Counted from the first letter of the stretch, positions 47,930 to 57,829 are shown. The stretch is DNA of 64,000 nucleotides from Stakelama flava (GCF_019351405.1 NZ_JAHWZX010000005.1:124001-188000), one strand, 5' to 3'. The notes: a model not told the origin generated them from the sequence alone. Numbers and translations are program-made.

Positions 47930-48612
47930 GCGATATCGAGGTCGTGCGCCATCCGCGCGCACGACGTATGCGGCTGTCGGTCGATCCGGCAAGCGGGCGG
48001 GTTCGGCTCACCATTCCCCGGCGCGCTTCGGAACGTGCGGCGCTTCGTTGGGCGCAGGAGCACCATGAATGGGTTGCGGCGCGGCGGGCCGAATTGCCGC
48101 GTGCGCGTCCATTCGATCCGGGCGAGCGGGTGCCGGTTCATGGCGAGCAGTTTTTGCTGCTATGGGACGAAACCGCGCCGCGCAGGGTTCAACGCGTCGG
48201 CGAAACGCTCGCTTGCGGCGGCCCGCGCGAAGGTTTTTCCGGCAGGGTAGAGCGCTGGCTGCGCGCTGAGGCGAAGCGAATACTGGAAGCGGAAACGCAC
48301 GTGCTGGCGAACGCCAACGGGATCCATGTCGAACGCGTGTCGATCGGCGATCCGCGCAGCCGGTGGGGAAGCTGTTCGAGCAGCGGCGCGATCCGCTATA
48401 GCTGGCGATTGATCCTCGCGCCGCGCTTCGTTCTGCGCTCGACGGTGGCGCATGAAGTCGCCCATCGACGCCACATGAATCATGGCCCTGATTTTCATGC
48501 GCTCGAACGCGAATTGCTGGGAGATGATCCGGGCGAGGCACGCCGCTGGCTACGCGCCAACGGGGCGGGGCTTCACTGGTTCGGCAGGTCGGTGTCCGAC
48601 GGCGCGGGCTGA
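47926..48612 (+). CDS. YgjP-like (DUF45) zinc metallopeptidase domain protein
   Basis: A 228-residue protein from a GTG overlapping the ycgN-like stop (GTGA). It has the YgjP-like/M48-related motif STVAHEVAHRRHMNHGPDFHALERELLGD (about 168-196) with HExxH and a downstream His, preceded by DPRSRWGSCSSSGAIRYSWRLILAP, the family WGSC motif. Predicted cytosolic zinc peptidase; substrates unknown. The 3' end overlaps the convergent PBP1A gene by 40 bases. Confidence 0.88.
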   Translation: MSDIEVVRHPRARRMRLSVDPASGRVRLTIPRRASERAALRWAQEHHEWVAARRAELPRARPFDPGERVPVHGEQFLLLWDETAPRRVQRVGETLACGGPREGFSGRVERWLRAEAKRILEAETHVLANANGIHVERVSIGDPRSRWGSCSSSGAIRYSWRLILAPRFVLRSTVAHEVAHRRHMNHGPDFHALERELLGDDPGEARRWLRANGAGLHWFGRSVSDGAG

Positions 48613-50789
48613 CGTTGCGTCGCTGATCCGTCGCGTTGCGGCGTTGGTGTGCGGCGCGGCAGGCGCTGAACCTGATTTGGGTCAGATGGGCGCGGTTGCT
48701 GGGTCGGCCCATTGCCCGCCGGCTGATCGCGGCCCAGCACCCGGTCTATCCAGCGTTCGTCGAGCCGCTCGGGCGGTTGCTGGCGCTGCTGCGGCACCGG
48801 CTGGGGCGGTTGAGTCGGTTGCTGCGGGAAAGCTTCGCCCGGCACGGGTTGCGGACCATAGCCGTCGCCGGGGAAGCGCGGTTCGGGCTCCGGCGGGACA
48901 TCGCCATCTTCGAACAGGCCATTGTCGGGGCCGCTGTAATAGCTTTCCTCATCGGGTTCGACCTGCCAGTCGGGCAGCGTCACCTTGGTATCGAATTGCT
49001 CGACCGGTCGATCGGCAACGGCTTTGCGCATGAAATCGGCAAAGGCGCGGGCAGGGGCAGTGCCGCCATACAGCCCGGACACCGGATCGGCATCGTCCTT
49101 GCCCATCCACACCCCGGTCGTCAGTCCGCTGGAAAAGCCCAGGAACCAGCCGTCCTTGTTCGACTGGGTGGTGCCGGTCTTACCCGCGACCGGGCGGCCG
49201 ATCTGGGCGCTGCGGCCCGTCCCGGTATTGACCGCAGTCTGAAGAAGGTCGGTCATTTCGGCGGCGATGTAGGGCGCGACGAGAACGCGGGAGGTATCGA
49301 CCTCATGCTGATAAATGACTCGCCCGTTGGCGGTGACGCGGGTGATGCCGAACGGATCGACGGCCACGCCCCGATTGGCGACCGATGCAAATGCCTGCGT
49401 CATGTCGATCAGGTGCACCTCGGACGTGCCCAGCACCATTGCGGGATGGGTGTCGATATCCGTGCTGATCCCGAATCGGCGCGCCATGTCGGCGACGGTG
49501 TTGAATCCAACATCCTGGCCCAGCTTCGCCGCGATGGTGTTGATAGAATAGGCGAAGGCGGTTCGGATGCTGATATTGCCGGCGAACCGGCCATTGCTGT
49601 TGCGCGGGCTCCATCCGCGGATATCGACCGGTTCGTCGATCACCATGTCGTCCGGTTTGTATCCCGCCTCCATCGCGGCGAGGTATACGAACAGCTTCCA
49701 TGCCGATCCCGGCTGGCGCACCGCCTGAGTCGCGCGGTTATAGTTCGACGAGACATAGTCTTTTCCGCCGACCAGCGCGCGCACCGCGCCATCGCGATCA
49801 AGCGCGACCAGCGCGCCCTGAACCCCTTTTGGCGCTTCGGCGCGAACCGCCTTTTCAGCCGCTTTCTGCATCGACAGGTCGAGCGTCGTCCACACCTCAA
49901 GCGGTGCCTGCGTCTCGTCGATCAGCATTTCAAGCTGGGGCAGAGCCCAGTCGGTGAAATAGCGCACGCTGTTCTGGTTCGGCTCCTGCGCGAGCTTGAT
50001 GTCCTCCGGATCGGCGGACGCCGCCTCGCCCGGCGTGATCGCGCCGTTTTCGACCATCACGTCCAGCACCACCCCGGCGCGGCCGACCGCCGCCTCCGCA
50101 TCGGCGGTCGGCGAATAATGCGACGGTGCCTTTACCAACCCGGCGATGATCGCCGCTTCACCAAGGCTTAGGTTGGTTGCCGAATGGCCGAAGAAGCGGC
50201 GCGAGGCCGCGTCGATGCCATAAGCGCCGCCACCGAAATACACCTTGTTCAGATATAGTTCGAGGATCTGATCCTTGGTGAATTTACGTTCGAGCGCCAG
50301 CGCGAGGATGGCCTCGCGCAGCTTGCGCCCCAGCGTGTAGCGGTTCGACAGGAAGATGGTGCGCGCCACCTGTTGCGTGATGGTCGACGCGCCCTGCATC
50401 CGGCGGCCGGTGCCGCGATGATCGATCGCGAATTTCGCCGCGCGCAACGCGCCGATCGGATCGACGCCGATATGCGAATAAAAGCGCTTGTCCTCGATCG
50501 ACACCATCGCCTTGCGCATGACGGGCGGAATGTCGTCATAGGCAATCCATTCGCCATAGCTGGGGCCGAGCGACATCATCACCGTGCCGTCGGCGGCATG
50601 CACGCGGATCATCTGCCCGTTGGGCGAGGATTTGAGCGCCTGATAACTCGGCAGCGACGCCTTGGTCGTATAGACCGCGATGCCAAGCGCGATGAGCGCC
50701 ACGATCGCCAGGGTCGCGCCGATGCCAAGCGTCCAGAAAAAGAAGCGCCGGAAACGGAAGCCGGATTTTGTACGGGAAGACTTTGCCAT
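48573..50789 (-). CDS. Class A penicillin-binding protein 1A (transglycosylase/transpeptidase)
   Basis: Bifunctional peptidoglycan synthase, 738 residues. An N-terminal membrane anchor (about 15-42) is followed by the GT51 domain with catalytic Glu in MVSIEDKRFYSHIGVDPIG (about 98) and RKLREAILALALERKFTKDQILELYLN (about 155-181), then the transpeptidase: QPGSAWKLFVYL (active Ser, about 363), YSINT (about 415) and the KTG motif VAGKTGTTQSNKD (about 538). The last about 120 residues are a Pro/Gln/Arg-rich tail (PQQRQQPPERLDERW and similar), probably disordered. The gene heads the minus-strand run at this point. Confidence 0.95.
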   Translation of the reverse strand: MAKSSRTKSGFRFRRFFFWTLGIGATLAIVALIALGIAVYTTKASLPSYQALKSSPNGQMIRVHAADGTVMMSLGPSYGEWIAYDDIPPVMRKAMVSIEDKRFYSHIGVDPIGALRAAKFAIDHRGTGRRMQGASTITQQVARTIFLSNRYTLGRKLREAILALALERKFTKDQILELYLNKVYFGGGAYGIDAASRRFFGHSATNLSLGEAAIIAGLVKAPSHYSPTADAEAAVGRAGVVLDVMVENGAITPGEAASADPEDIKLAQEPNQNSVRYFTDWALPQLEMLIDETQAPLEVWTTLDLSMQKAAEKAVRAEAPKGVQGALVALDRDGAVRALVGGKDYVSSNYNRATQAVRQPGSAWKLFVYLAAMEAGYKPDDMVIDEPVDIRGWSPRNSNGRFAGNISIRTAFAYSINTIAAKLGQDVGFNTVADMARRFGISTDIDTHPAMVLGTSEVHLIDMTQAFASVANRGVAVDPFGITRVTANGRVIYQHEVDTSRVLVAPYIAAEMTDLLQTAVNTGTGRSAQIGRPVAGKTGTTQSNKDGWFLGFSSGLTTGVWMGKDDADPVSGLYGGTAPARAFADFMRKAVADRPVEQFDTKVTLPDWQVEPDEESYYSGPDNGLFEDGDVPPEPEPRFPGDGYGPQPVPGEAFPQQPTQPPQPVPQQRQQPPERLDERWIDRVLGRDQPAGNGPTQQPRPSDPNQVQRLPRRTPTPQRDGSATQRQPAPSDTDLPNQ

Positions 50790-50832
50790 CGCGAACCGTC
50801 CGGTTACGCGTTATCGCGCGGCGCGACAAGCG

Positions 50833-51249
50833 CTATGCGGCGGACGGCGCTTCCTCGCGACGGGGACGAAAATCCAGCGCCACCGAATTGATGCAATAGC
50901 GAAGCCCCGTCGGCGGCGGGCCATCGGGAAATACATGGCCCAAATGCCCGTCGCACGCCGCGCAGCGCGCCTCGACACGCTGCATCCCATGGCTTGAATC
51001 GCCATGTTCGCTGACGTGGCTCTTTTCGATCGGCGCGGTGAAGCTGGGCCATCCCGATCCCGAATCATATTTGTCGGCACTGTCGAACAGGACGGTGCCG
51101 CATCCCGCACAGTTATAGACGCCGTCCGCCTTGTTATGGTCATAGCGCCCCGAAAAGGCCGGTTCGGTGCCCGCTTCGCGAAGAACCACATATTGTGCGG
51201 GGGTCAGGCGCTTGCGCCATTCCGATTCGGAAAGGGTCATCTGCTTCAT
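50833..51249 (-). CDS. msrB: Peptide-methionine (R)-S-oxide reductase
   Basis: Repairs methionine-R-sulfoxide in proteins. The 138-residue protein from the ATG at 51249 has zinc CxxC motifs [11 protein letters not shown] (about 42) and [17 protein letters not shown] (about 90), and the resolving/catalytic pattern [11 protein letters not shown] with the nucleophilic Cys. No signal peptide. msrA is 10 kb away and has a signal peptide, so the two enzymes may act in different compartments. Confidence 0.95.
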   Translation of the reverse strand: MKQMTLSESEWRKRLTPAQYVVLREAGTEPAFSGRYDHNKADGVYNCAGCGTVLFDSADKYDSGSGWPSFTAPIEKSHVSEHGDSSHGMQRVEARCAACDGHLGHVFPDGPPPTGLRYCINSVALDFRPRREEAPSAA

Positions 51250-51292
51250 GGCCAAAGATGTGTGGTCTTCACCGCCGCGCGTCAATCGTTCT

Positions 51293-52381
51293 TTATTTGA
51301 TCCGGGTTAATCGACCCGCTGAAGCCAGCGCACCGGGCAGCGCGGCGGCGGCAAGCAGGACCGGAGCGGCGCGGCGATTTTCCCCCATGCGCCATAACAG
51401 GCCGGCTATCCCCATCGGCAGCGCGAGGGCGCGTGAAAAGGCGCGCTGATATCCCGCCGCTGCATCCGCACCACCATGCCGCCACGCATCGGATGCGGCG
51501 ATGCCACTGGCAATGGCGATGCCGATCCCTTCCCCGGCGAGCGATGGAATCACGCCCGCCTGATCGCCCAGCCGGAACAAGCCCGGTCCGGTTTCCCCGC
51601 ACCGCCATCCATAGGGAACATTGGCCACCGCGTCCTGCGGCGACGACGAATCGCGCCACGCCATTCTTTCGGCAAGCGCCGGACATTCGTCCGCGATGTC
51701 GTTGAACAATGCCTGCGGCGTCCCGGCAGCGGTCAACCGCGAACGGCGCACGGCAAGGCACAGATTGGCGCTGCCATCTTCCTGAAGCACCAGTCCGGCA
51801 TAGCCCCGGTCGAACAGATGAAGCTCGATCGCATCGCCGATCAACCGGGCAAGGCCGGGGGCGGGGCCGAACCGCGTGCGCAGCCCGATCGTCGGATCGG
51901 TCCCGCGCGCATCGGCGGGCCGCGATGTGCCGCGCACATCGTGTTTGCCGCTGGCGAGAAACAGCGTGTCGGGGCAAAGCACGCCTCCATCGGCAAGGTG
52001 TAGCCGTCGCTTGGCGATCGAACGGACGGTGACGCCGCGCTCCACCCCAGCGCCCGCCTGCTCGGCCGCGCCCAGCAACACCGTATCGAACAGGCGTCGC
52101 GACACCGCCTTCGCCGGACGCGGCAGCGCCGCCTCCACCTGCGAAGCGCGGTGGAACAGGCGGACGCGATGAATGTCGCTGCTTCCCAGACGGGTGGTAT
52201 CGATTCCGATACGTTTCAGCTTGTCGAGCGTCCGCCAGCTTACAAAACCGCCGCACAGCGAATCGACCGGCTCCCGGCTGCGCTCCAGCACCACGGGGCG
52301 CTCTCCCGCGGCGGCCAGACGCAGCGCGGCGGCCGCCCCCGCCGGACCACCGCCCAGGATCAGCGGAGCCGTTCGACGCAT
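51293..52381 (-). CDS. FAD-dependent oxidoreductase of the type III PKS operon
   Basis: A 362-residue flavoprotein (geranylgeranyl reductase/halogenase-like monooxygenase class): N-terminal dinucleotide motif [34 protein letters not shown] (about 43), and [25 protein letters not shown] (about 270-294) typical of the GR2 class. It is the third gene of an operon with a methyltransferase and a type III PKS, overlapping the methyltransferase by 22 bases, so it probably hydroxylates or reduces the polyketide. Specific chemistry is an inference. Confidence 0.83.
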   Translation of the reverse strand: MRRTAPLILGGGPAGAAAALRLAAAGERPVVLERSREPVDSLCGGFVSWRTLDKLKRIGIDTTRLGSSDIHRVRLFHRASQVEAALPRPAKAVSRRLFDTVLLGAAEQAGAGVERGVTVRSIAKRRLHLADGGVLCPDTLFLASGKHDVRGTSRPADARGTDPTIGLRTRFGPAPGLARLIGDAIELHLFDRGYAGLVLQEDGSANLCLAVRRSRLTAAGTPQALFNDIADECPALAERMAWRDSSSPQDAVANVPYGWRCGETGPGLFRLGDQAGVIPSLAGEGIGIAIASGIAASDAWRHGGADAAAGYQRAFSRALALPMGIAGLLWRMGENRRAAPVLLAAAALPGALASAGRLTRIK

Positions 52382-53052
52382 AACCGAAAGGGGAAGGCGC
52401 GATAGACGCGCGCATGTTCCGCGCCCGCCGCTTCAAGAATGGCGGGCCATTCGCCGGGCCGATAGCTGCGCGCGATCGACAATCGCCCGTCCGCGCGAAC
52501 GATCGGGTGCCAGCGCATCAGCCGCGCGAGCAGCGGATACCCGATATGCGCCAAACGGTGGCGATGCAGATCGTTCACGAACCAGCCGCGCGCCGCCTCT
52601 GCCTCCATGAACCTCAGGAACGCGATCAGCTCGCCATGCGACATGTGATGCACGACCAAGCTGCTGACGATGACGTCCCAGCCCTGACCGGCAAGCGCGG
52701 CATAATCGCCAGTGCGATAGTCGATTTCAAGGTCGCTCGGGGTGAGCGCCCGCGCGGTCGCCGCGCTGTGCGGGTTGAGGTCGATTCCCGTGCACGCCGC
52801 CGCAATGCCGCGCGCCGCCGCCCGGCGCGCGATGGCGCGCAGCATCCCGCCATCGCCATAGCCGACATCGAGTATCTTCAGCGATTGCGCGCTCGCTGCC
52901 GCGCGTTTCAGAAACGCGAGCGTCGGCCGCGCCGCGAGCGTGACCCGGTTTACCCGCCCCAGATCGTGGAGCACCGCATCATATATCGCGGGGTCGAGAT
53001 CGGGCGAATCCATCGCCTCTTCGGCGATCATGCGGGAGGCAAGGCTTTTCAT
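52360..53052 (-). CDS. SAM-dependent methyltransferase of the type III PKS operon
   Basis: Class I methyltransferase of 230 residues: SAM-binding motif LKILDVGYGDGGMLRAIARRA (about 58-78), acidic GIDLNPHSAATARAL (about 89), and WDVIVSSLVVHHMSHGEL (about 130). It fits small-molecule O- or C-methyltransferases and, by its position (4-base overlap with the PKS gene), probably modifies the polyketide product. Confidence 0.87.
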   Translation of the reverse strand: MKSLASRMIAEEAMDSPDLDPAIYDAVLHDLGRVNRVTLAARPTLAFLKRAAASAQSLKILDVGYGDGGMLRAIARRAAARGIAAACTGIDLNPHSAATARALTPSDLEIDYRTGDYAALAGQGWDVIVSSLVVHHMSHGELIAFLRFMEAEAARGWFVNDLHRHRLAHIGYPLLARLMRWHPIVRADGRLSIARSYRPGEWPAILEAAGAEHARVYRAFPFRLCVERLR

Positions 53053-54119
53053 GCGCTTCGAAATGCGAAACCTTCGGCGGCAAGGCCGGGGCCGAACGCA
53101 AGCGCGAGCCCCGATTCGATTGATTGCCCCAGCATCGATTCAAGCACGAACATCAGCGTTGCCGAGGACATATTGCCTTTATCCTGAAGCACTTGCCGCG
53201 ATGGGGCGAGCGCTTCGGGGGAGAGCGAAAAGGCGCGTTCGACCGCGTCGAGAATCGACCGGCCTCCCGGATGGATCGCCCAGGCATCGATATCCCCAGC
53301 CCGCCGCTTACCCAGCGCGCCCGCTGCGATCTGCGGGTCGGCAAGCGCCTCGGCAATCCGTCCCGGCACCTCACCCGACAGATGCATGGCGAATCCGGTA
53401 TCGGTTATGTCCCACCGGATCAGCGCGTCGGATTGCGGGAGGGTGGTGGCAAACGGCGTTTCGATGGCGAAGCCTTCAGGTTCGCCGCTGACCAGCGCGG
53501 CGGCTGCGCCATCGCCGAATTGCAGCATGGCAAGAAGCGATTCGGCATTGCCGGCGGGTTGCAGATGCAGGCTCGACAGTTCGACGCAAACCACCAGCAC
53601 GCGCGCATCGGGCCGGGAACGCACGATATGCCGCGCGCTGCGTAATGCGGCGACTGCGGCATAGCAGCCCATGAACCCGACGAGCAGGCGTTCGACCGAG
53701 GGCGACAGGTTCAGCCGCCGTGCGATGACCTGATCCACCCCCGGCGCGACGAAGCCGGTACAGCTCGCGACAACCAGATGGGTGATCCCTTCGACCGCAA
53801 CCTGCCCGGCAAGGCTTTCGATCGCAGTGATCGCCAGATCGGGGGCAAGCCGGGCATACAGGCGCATCCGTTCCCCCGTTCCCGGCATATGGCCGCCCGC
53901 ATAGAAACCTCCCGGTTCCAATGGCGATCCGCCCGCATCGGCGGCGGGCAATACCGACCAGCGGTGGCGGATGCCGCTGCGCGCCGCCATCCGGTCGAAC
54001 AGGCGCTGTTCGCGCAAATCGTTCAGTCGTTCGCGCGCCCAGCCGATAAAAGCGTCATGGATGTCATGCGCCGGAACCGAGGTCCCGACATGGTTTAGAT
54101 AGGCTGTCGGTTGATTCAT
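53049..54119 (-). CDS. Type III polyketide synthase (chalcone/stilbene synthase family)
   Basis: Homodimeric ketosynthase condensing acyl-CoA with malonyl-CoA, 356 residues. The N-terminal half contains THLVVASCTGFVAPGVDQVIARRLNLS (split, about 112-138); the nucleophilic Cys is in LLVGFMGCYAAVAALRSARHI (about 144-164). The catalytic His is in AWAIHPGGRSILDAVE (about 283) and the Asn in KGNMSSATLMFVLES (about 313). The triad is intact. With its methyltransferase and flavoprotein partners this resembles alkylresorcinol/alkylpyrone-type operons that make quinone-like or phenolic lipids. Product unknown. Confidence 0.93.
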   Translation of the reverse strand: MNQPTAYLNHVGTSVPAHDIHDAFIGWARERLNDLREQRLFDRMAARSGIRHRWSVLPAADAGGSPLEPGGFYAGGHMPGTGERMRLYARLAPDLAITAIESLAGQVAVEGITHLVVASCTGFVAPGVDQVIARRLNLSPSVERLLVGFMGCYAAVAALRSARHIVRSRPDARVLVVCVELSSLHLQPAGNAESLLAMLQFGDGAAAALVSGEPEGFAIETPFATTLPQSDALIRWDITDTGFAMHLSGEVPGRIAEALADPQIAAGALGKRRAGDIDAWAIHPGGRSILDAVERAFSLSPEALAPSRQVLQDKGNMSSATLMFVLESMLGQSIESGLALAFGPGLAAEGFAFRSA

Positions 54120-54209
54120 GCAGGGTCCCGTCGGTCCCGCCGATCAGTCGGGAGGTACCGGCAACCCTACGCGCGAACCATCGTCATGGTTGCACCCTGT
54201 CGCCGGGAC

Positions 54210-54824
54210 TCAGCCGTTGCGCGCCCAGTAGAGTTGCGCCGGCGGCACGTTCCACCATTCCATATCGTGATCGATATTGGCGAATTCAGGGCTGAGAAAG
54301 TCCTTCACCTTGGGCGAGAACTGATAGACCAGAAATGCGCCGCCCGGCCGGATCACCTTTGCCGTCGCCTTTGCGATGGTATCGCCGACACCGGTGGGCA
54401 GGGTGGAAAAGGGCAGCCCTGACAGGACGTAATCGGCCCCGTCATGGCCGTGATCGGCGACGATCGCCTCTACATCCGCCGCCGATCCGCAGATCGCCGA
54501 AAAGCGCGGGTCGCGAATCGTTTCACGAAGATAGGCGACGAAATCCTCATTGGTGTCGATCGCGATATACTGGGCATCGGGACCCATCCGGTCGAGCACC
54601 GCCTGGCAGAAGGTGCCGACGCCGGGGCCGTATTCGACGAACAATTTGCACTGACCCCAATCGACGGGGCCCAGCATCTTGCGGATCAGGCGTCCCGACG
54701 AGGGGATGATCGATCCAACCATCACCGGATGCTTGATAAAGCCCCGGAAGAACATGGCGATCGGCGAAGCGGCGCGGCCTTTCCGGGCGCCCTTGCGGGC
54801 GGCGGCGGTGGAAGAAGCGGTCAT
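54210..54824 (-). CDS. PmtA-like phospholipid N-methyltransferase
   Basis: SAM-dependent methyltransferase of 204 residues resembling rhizobial/sphingomonad PmtA, which methylates phosphatidylethanolamine towards phosphatidylcholine. The SAM motif is KLFVEYGPGVGTFCQAVL (about 60-77) followed by YIAIDTNEDFVAYLRE, and an N-terminal hydrophobic, basic segment FFRGFIKHPVMVGSIIPSSGRLIRKM fits a membrane-associated enzyme. It is transcribed toward the type III PKS operon with a 90-base gap. The substrate could also be another phospholipid or rRNA-adenine-type target; PmtA is favoured by the VEYGPG signature. Confidence 0.72.
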   Translation of the reverse strand: MTASSTAAARKGARKGRAASPIAMFFRGFIKHPVMVGSIIPSSGRLIRKMLGPVDWGQCKLFVEYGPGVGTFCQAVLDRMGPDAQYIAIDTNEDFVAYLRETIRDPRFSAICGSAADVEAIVADHGHDGADYVLSGLPFSTLPTGVGDTIAKATAKVIRPGGAFLVYQFSPKVKDFLSPEFANIDHDMEWWNVPPAQLYWARNG

Positions 54825-54970
54825 GGATTTCCCGTGTCAGCGCGCGCAAAGGCGCAAAAGAGGATGTCGTCGTCGCAAAACTGTTCCCAACAATCAAGGT
54901 GCGGCCGAACGATCGGTTCAACTCACCGGGCGCCTTGCGGTTGCATGCGCGCCCTTTACAGGAAAGCGCC

Positions 54971-55294
54971 ATGGCCGATCAATGCGCAGAACAGGTTGCG
55001 GTGATTTTCGTTTCGCAGCGAAGGCCGGGCGACGATGTCGCCTATTCCCGAGCGGCGGCGGACATGGATCGGCTGGCAGCATGTCAGCCGGGATATATCC
55101 GAATCGACAGCGTGCGCGCGCCCGATGGGGCGGGCATCACCGTCAGCTATTGGGCCGACGAAGCGGCGGCGCGGGCATGGCGCGATAATCCCGACCATAT
55201 CCGCATCCGACAATCCGGGCGTGGTCGCTGGTATGACAGCTATTCGATCACGGTCGCGCGGATTATCCGCGCCTATGACTGGCGGCGCGGATAA
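54971..55294 (+). CDS. Antibiotic biosynthesis monooxygenase (ABM) family protein
   Basis: A 107-residue dimeric alpha/beta-barrel (ABM/EthD-like) protein from the ATG at 54971 (GGAAAG upstream). VAVIFVSQRR at the start, GYIRIDSVRAPDGAGITVSYWADEAAARAWRDNPDH (split, about 42-77) and RWYDSYSITVARI are typical. Relatives are quinol or small-molecule monooxygenases or haem-binding proteins; no activity can be assigned. Confidence 0.85.
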   Translation: MADQCAEQVAVIFVSQRRPGDDVAYSRAAADMDRLAACQPGYIRIDSVRAPDGAGITVSYWADEAAARAWRDNPDHIRIRQSGRGRWYDSYSITVARIIRAYDWRRG

Positions 55295-55319
55295 TTCCGG
55301 TGCGGTCTGACGACAGGGC

Positions 55320-57605
55320 TTAATCGCTTTCGCGGCGTTCGAGCATGTCCGGGCTGATGAAGCCGATCGGCTGAATCGATACCGCTTCCTGCTTCAACCT
55401 GCGCGACATCGCTTCATATTCGCGCTCCATCTCTGGCGTGACCGAAGCGCGTGAATCGGTAAGCGCGGTTTCGAAATGCGCCATGGTGACCGTTTCATTG
55501 GTCAGCGATTCGCGAAGCGCGGCAAGCCCTGCCCGGCGCACCAGATCCTCCAGATCGGCGCCGCTGAACCGTTCGGTTTGTGCCGCAAGCGCGCCGAGGT
55601 CGACATCGTCGGCCAACGGCATCCTGCCCGTCTGAATGGTCAGGATGCGTTCGCGCCCTTCCCGCCCCGGCACGCCGACATAGACCAGTTCGTCGAACCG
55701 GCCGGGGCGAAGCAGCGCCGGATCGATCAGGTTCGGGCGGTTGGTCGCGCCGATCACGACGACCGACTGCAGTTCCTCAAGCCCATCCATTTCGGCAAGG
55801 ATGGTGTTCACCACCCGTTCGGTCACCTGCGGTTCGCCCATGCCGCCGCCGCGCGCGGGCACCAGCGAATCGAGTTCGTCGATAAAGATCACGCAGGGCG
55901 CCACCTGCCGCGCACGGGCGAACAGCCGGGTAATCTGCGCCTCGCTCTCGCCATACCATTTGCTCAGCAGGTCGGACGATTTCGTCGCGATGAAATTGGC
56001 GCTCGCCTCACGCGCGACCGCCTTGGCGAGCAGCGTCTTGCCCGTTCCGGGCGGGCCATAGAGCAAAAAGCCCTTGGTCGGGCGAATGCCCATGCGGCGG
56101 AAGGCGTCGGGGTTTTTAAGCGGCAGCTCGACCCCTTCCTTCATCCGCTCCTGCGCTTCGTCCAGCCCGCCGACATCGCTCCAGCGCACCTGCGGCAATT
56201 GCACCATCACCTCGCGCATCGCGCTCGGCTGGATGCGCTTCATCGCCTCCAGAAAGTCGCTGCGCCCGACCGACAGCGTTTCCAGCACCTCGGGCGGGAT
56301 CGTCTGTTCGGACAGGTTCAGCTTCGGCATTACGCGGCGTACCGCCTCGATCGCCGCCTCGCGTGCCAGCGCGGCGATGTCGGCGCCGACAAAGCCATAG
56401 GTGGTGCGCGCCAGTTCATCGAGGTCGACATCCTCGTCGATCGGCATGCCACGCGTATGGATGCCCAGTATCTCGCGCCGGCCGCGCTCGTCGGGAACGC
56501 CGACGACGATTTCGCGGTCGAAGCGGCCGGGACGGCGCAACGCTTCGTCGATCGCTTCCGGCCGGTTGGTCGCGGCGATGACGATCACGTTCGATCGCGC
56601 CTCCAGCCCGTCCATCAGCGTCAGAAGCTGCGCGACGAGACGTTTTTCCGCCTCGCCCGAAACATTGGCGCGCTTGGGCGCGATCGAATCGATCTCGTCG
56701 ATAAAGATAATCGATGGCGCGGCCTTGTCGGCCTCTTCGAACACCTCGCGCAGCCGCTTTTCCGATTCGCCATAGGCCGATCCCATGATCTCCGGCCCGT
56801 TGATCAGGAAGAAATCGGCATCGCTTTCGTTCGCCACCGCGCGCGCCAGCCGCGTCTTGCCGGTTCCCGGCGGGCCGTGCAGCAGCACGCCCTTGGGCGG
56901 ATCGACGCCCAGCCGCTGGAACAGTTCGGGATAGCGAAGCGGCAGTTCGACCATTTCGCGAAGCTGGTCGATCGTTCCCGCCACCCCGCCGATATCGTCA
57001 TAGGTGACGTCGGCGCGGCGGCTCTCATGCGGCTCTTCGTAATCCGCGCGCAGTTCGATTTCGGTTTCGGCGTCGATATGCACCACGCCCTTGGGACTGG
57101 TGGTCAGCACCTGAAGCCGGATTTCCTGAAGCGCATAGGCGGGCGCGCGAAGGTGGCGGGCAACCTGTGGCGGGATGTCGGCGACCCGCTGCTGCGCGAC
57201 CGTGGCAACGGTATCGCCCTGACACAGCGGCCGCCCCGCAAAGGTGCGCTTCAATGCCTGCGCCGACCCTTGCAGCCGCAAATTCTTCTGCGCAGGTGCG
57301 AACACGACGCGGCTGGCGGGTTTCGGATCGGCGGCGCGGATTTCGACATATTCGCCCGATCCCACCCCGGCATTGGCGCGTTGCAAGCCATCGATGCGCA
57401 GGATTTCCAGCCCCTCATCCTCGGCATAGGGATATACCGCGATTGCCGGCGTGGCGCGTTTGCCCACGATCTCCACCGCATCCCCCTCGGCAAGGCCCAT
57501 CTGCGCCATGACCGTGCGGGGCAGGTGCGCGAGCCCGCGCCCGCTATCCTCCGACCGGGAATTGGCTACCTGCAATTTGACAGGATTGCGCTCGTCATCG
57601 GCCAT
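55320..57605 (-). CDS. CDC48/p97/VAT-like double AAA+ ATPase
   Basis: Hexameric unfoldase resembling archaeal VAT and eukaryotic p97, 761 residues from the ATG at 57605 with an excellent AAGGAGG ribosome-binding site 9 bases upstream. The N-domain (about 1-185) has the double-psi barrel pattern ([22 protein letters not shown]). D1 has Walker [16 protein letters not shown] (about 240) and Walker [15 protein letters not shown] (about 297); D2 has [15 protein letters not shown] (about 513) and [16 protein letters not shown] (about 570). Second regions of homology ([24 protein letters not shown]) and arginine-finger RPGRFD motifs are intact in both. Scattered in bacteria, its clients there are unknown. 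Confidence 0.95.
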   Translation of the reverse strand: MADDERNPVKLQVANSRSEDSGRGLAHLPRTVMAQMGLAEGDAVEIVGKRATPAIAVYPYAEDEGLEILRIDGLQRANAGVGSGEYVEIRAADPKPASRVVFAPAQKNLRLQGSAQALKRTFAGRPLCQGDTVATVAQQRVADIPPQVARHLRAPAYALQEIRLQVLTTSPKGVVHIDAETEIELRADYEEPHESRRADVTYDDIGGVAGTIDQLREMVELPLRYPELFQRLGVDPPKGVLLHGPPGTGKTRLARAVANESDADFFLINGPEIMGSAYGESEKRLREVFEEADKAAPSIIFIDEIDSIAPKRANVSGEAEKRLVAQLLTLMDGLEARSNVIVIAATNRPEAIDEALRRPGRFDREIVVGVPDERGRREILGIHTRGMPIDEDVDLDELARTTYGFVGADIAALAREAAIEAVRRVMPKLNLSEQTIPPEVLETLSVGRSDFLEAMKRIQPSAMREVMVQLPQVRWSDVGGLDEAQERMKEGVELPLKNPDAFRRMGIRPTKGFLLYGPPGTGKTLLAKAVAREASANFIATKSSDLLSKWYGESEAQITRLFARARQVAPCVIFIDELDSLVPARGGGMGEPQVTERVVNTILAEMDGLEELQSVVVIGATNRPNLIDPALLRPGRFDELVYVGVPGREGRERILTIQTGRMPLADDVDLGALAAQTERFSGADLEDLVRRAGLAALRESLTNETVTMAHFETALTDSRASVTPEMEREYEAMSRRLKQEAVSIQPIGFISPDMLERRESD

Positions 57606-57691
57606 ACGCCGGAACCTCCTTGCCGCATCGTTCGCGTGTTGGACGCGGCACATAGGAACGCGCTCGTGTGCATACGAGATGGAGCGCGGAC

Positions 57692-57724
57692 AAAAAAAGG
57701 GCCGGTTCCCGAAGAAACCGACCC
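57692..57724 (-). terminator. Minus-strand hairpin plus T-run upstream of the CDC48-like gene
   Basis: Read on the minus strand, GGGTCGGTT pairs with AACCGGCCC (one mismatch) around an 8-base loop, followed by seven T residues. It lies 87-119 bases upstream of the CDC48-like ATG on the same strand, so it ends a short minus-strand transcript from the LysR side, or acts as an attenuator. Confidence 0.65.
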
Positions 57725-57808
57725 TGAAAGTCTTAGGAGAGGATGCCTGAAAGGCCTGTTCTATGTGCGCTGCAACATGGTTTTGTGCAAGTGCGAAAAG
57801 CGCCAGCC

Positions 57809-57829
57809 GGATTGCATCAAATGCAATCC
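57809..57829. promoter_or_regulatory. Inverted repeat, candidate LysR-type operator
   Basis: Perfect 9-base arms GGATTGCAT and ATGCAATCC around CAA. The central TGCATCAAATGCA fits the T-N11-A rule of LysR boxes. It lies 80-100 bases upstream of the LysR start, as expected for autoregulation and control of a divergent gene. Confidence 0.6.

Noticed and set aside
54176..54191. AACCAT-CGTC-ATGGTT inverted repeat upstream of the type III PKS
   Set aside because: Short 6-base arms, likely chance; no supporting context beyond proximity to the PKS promoter region.
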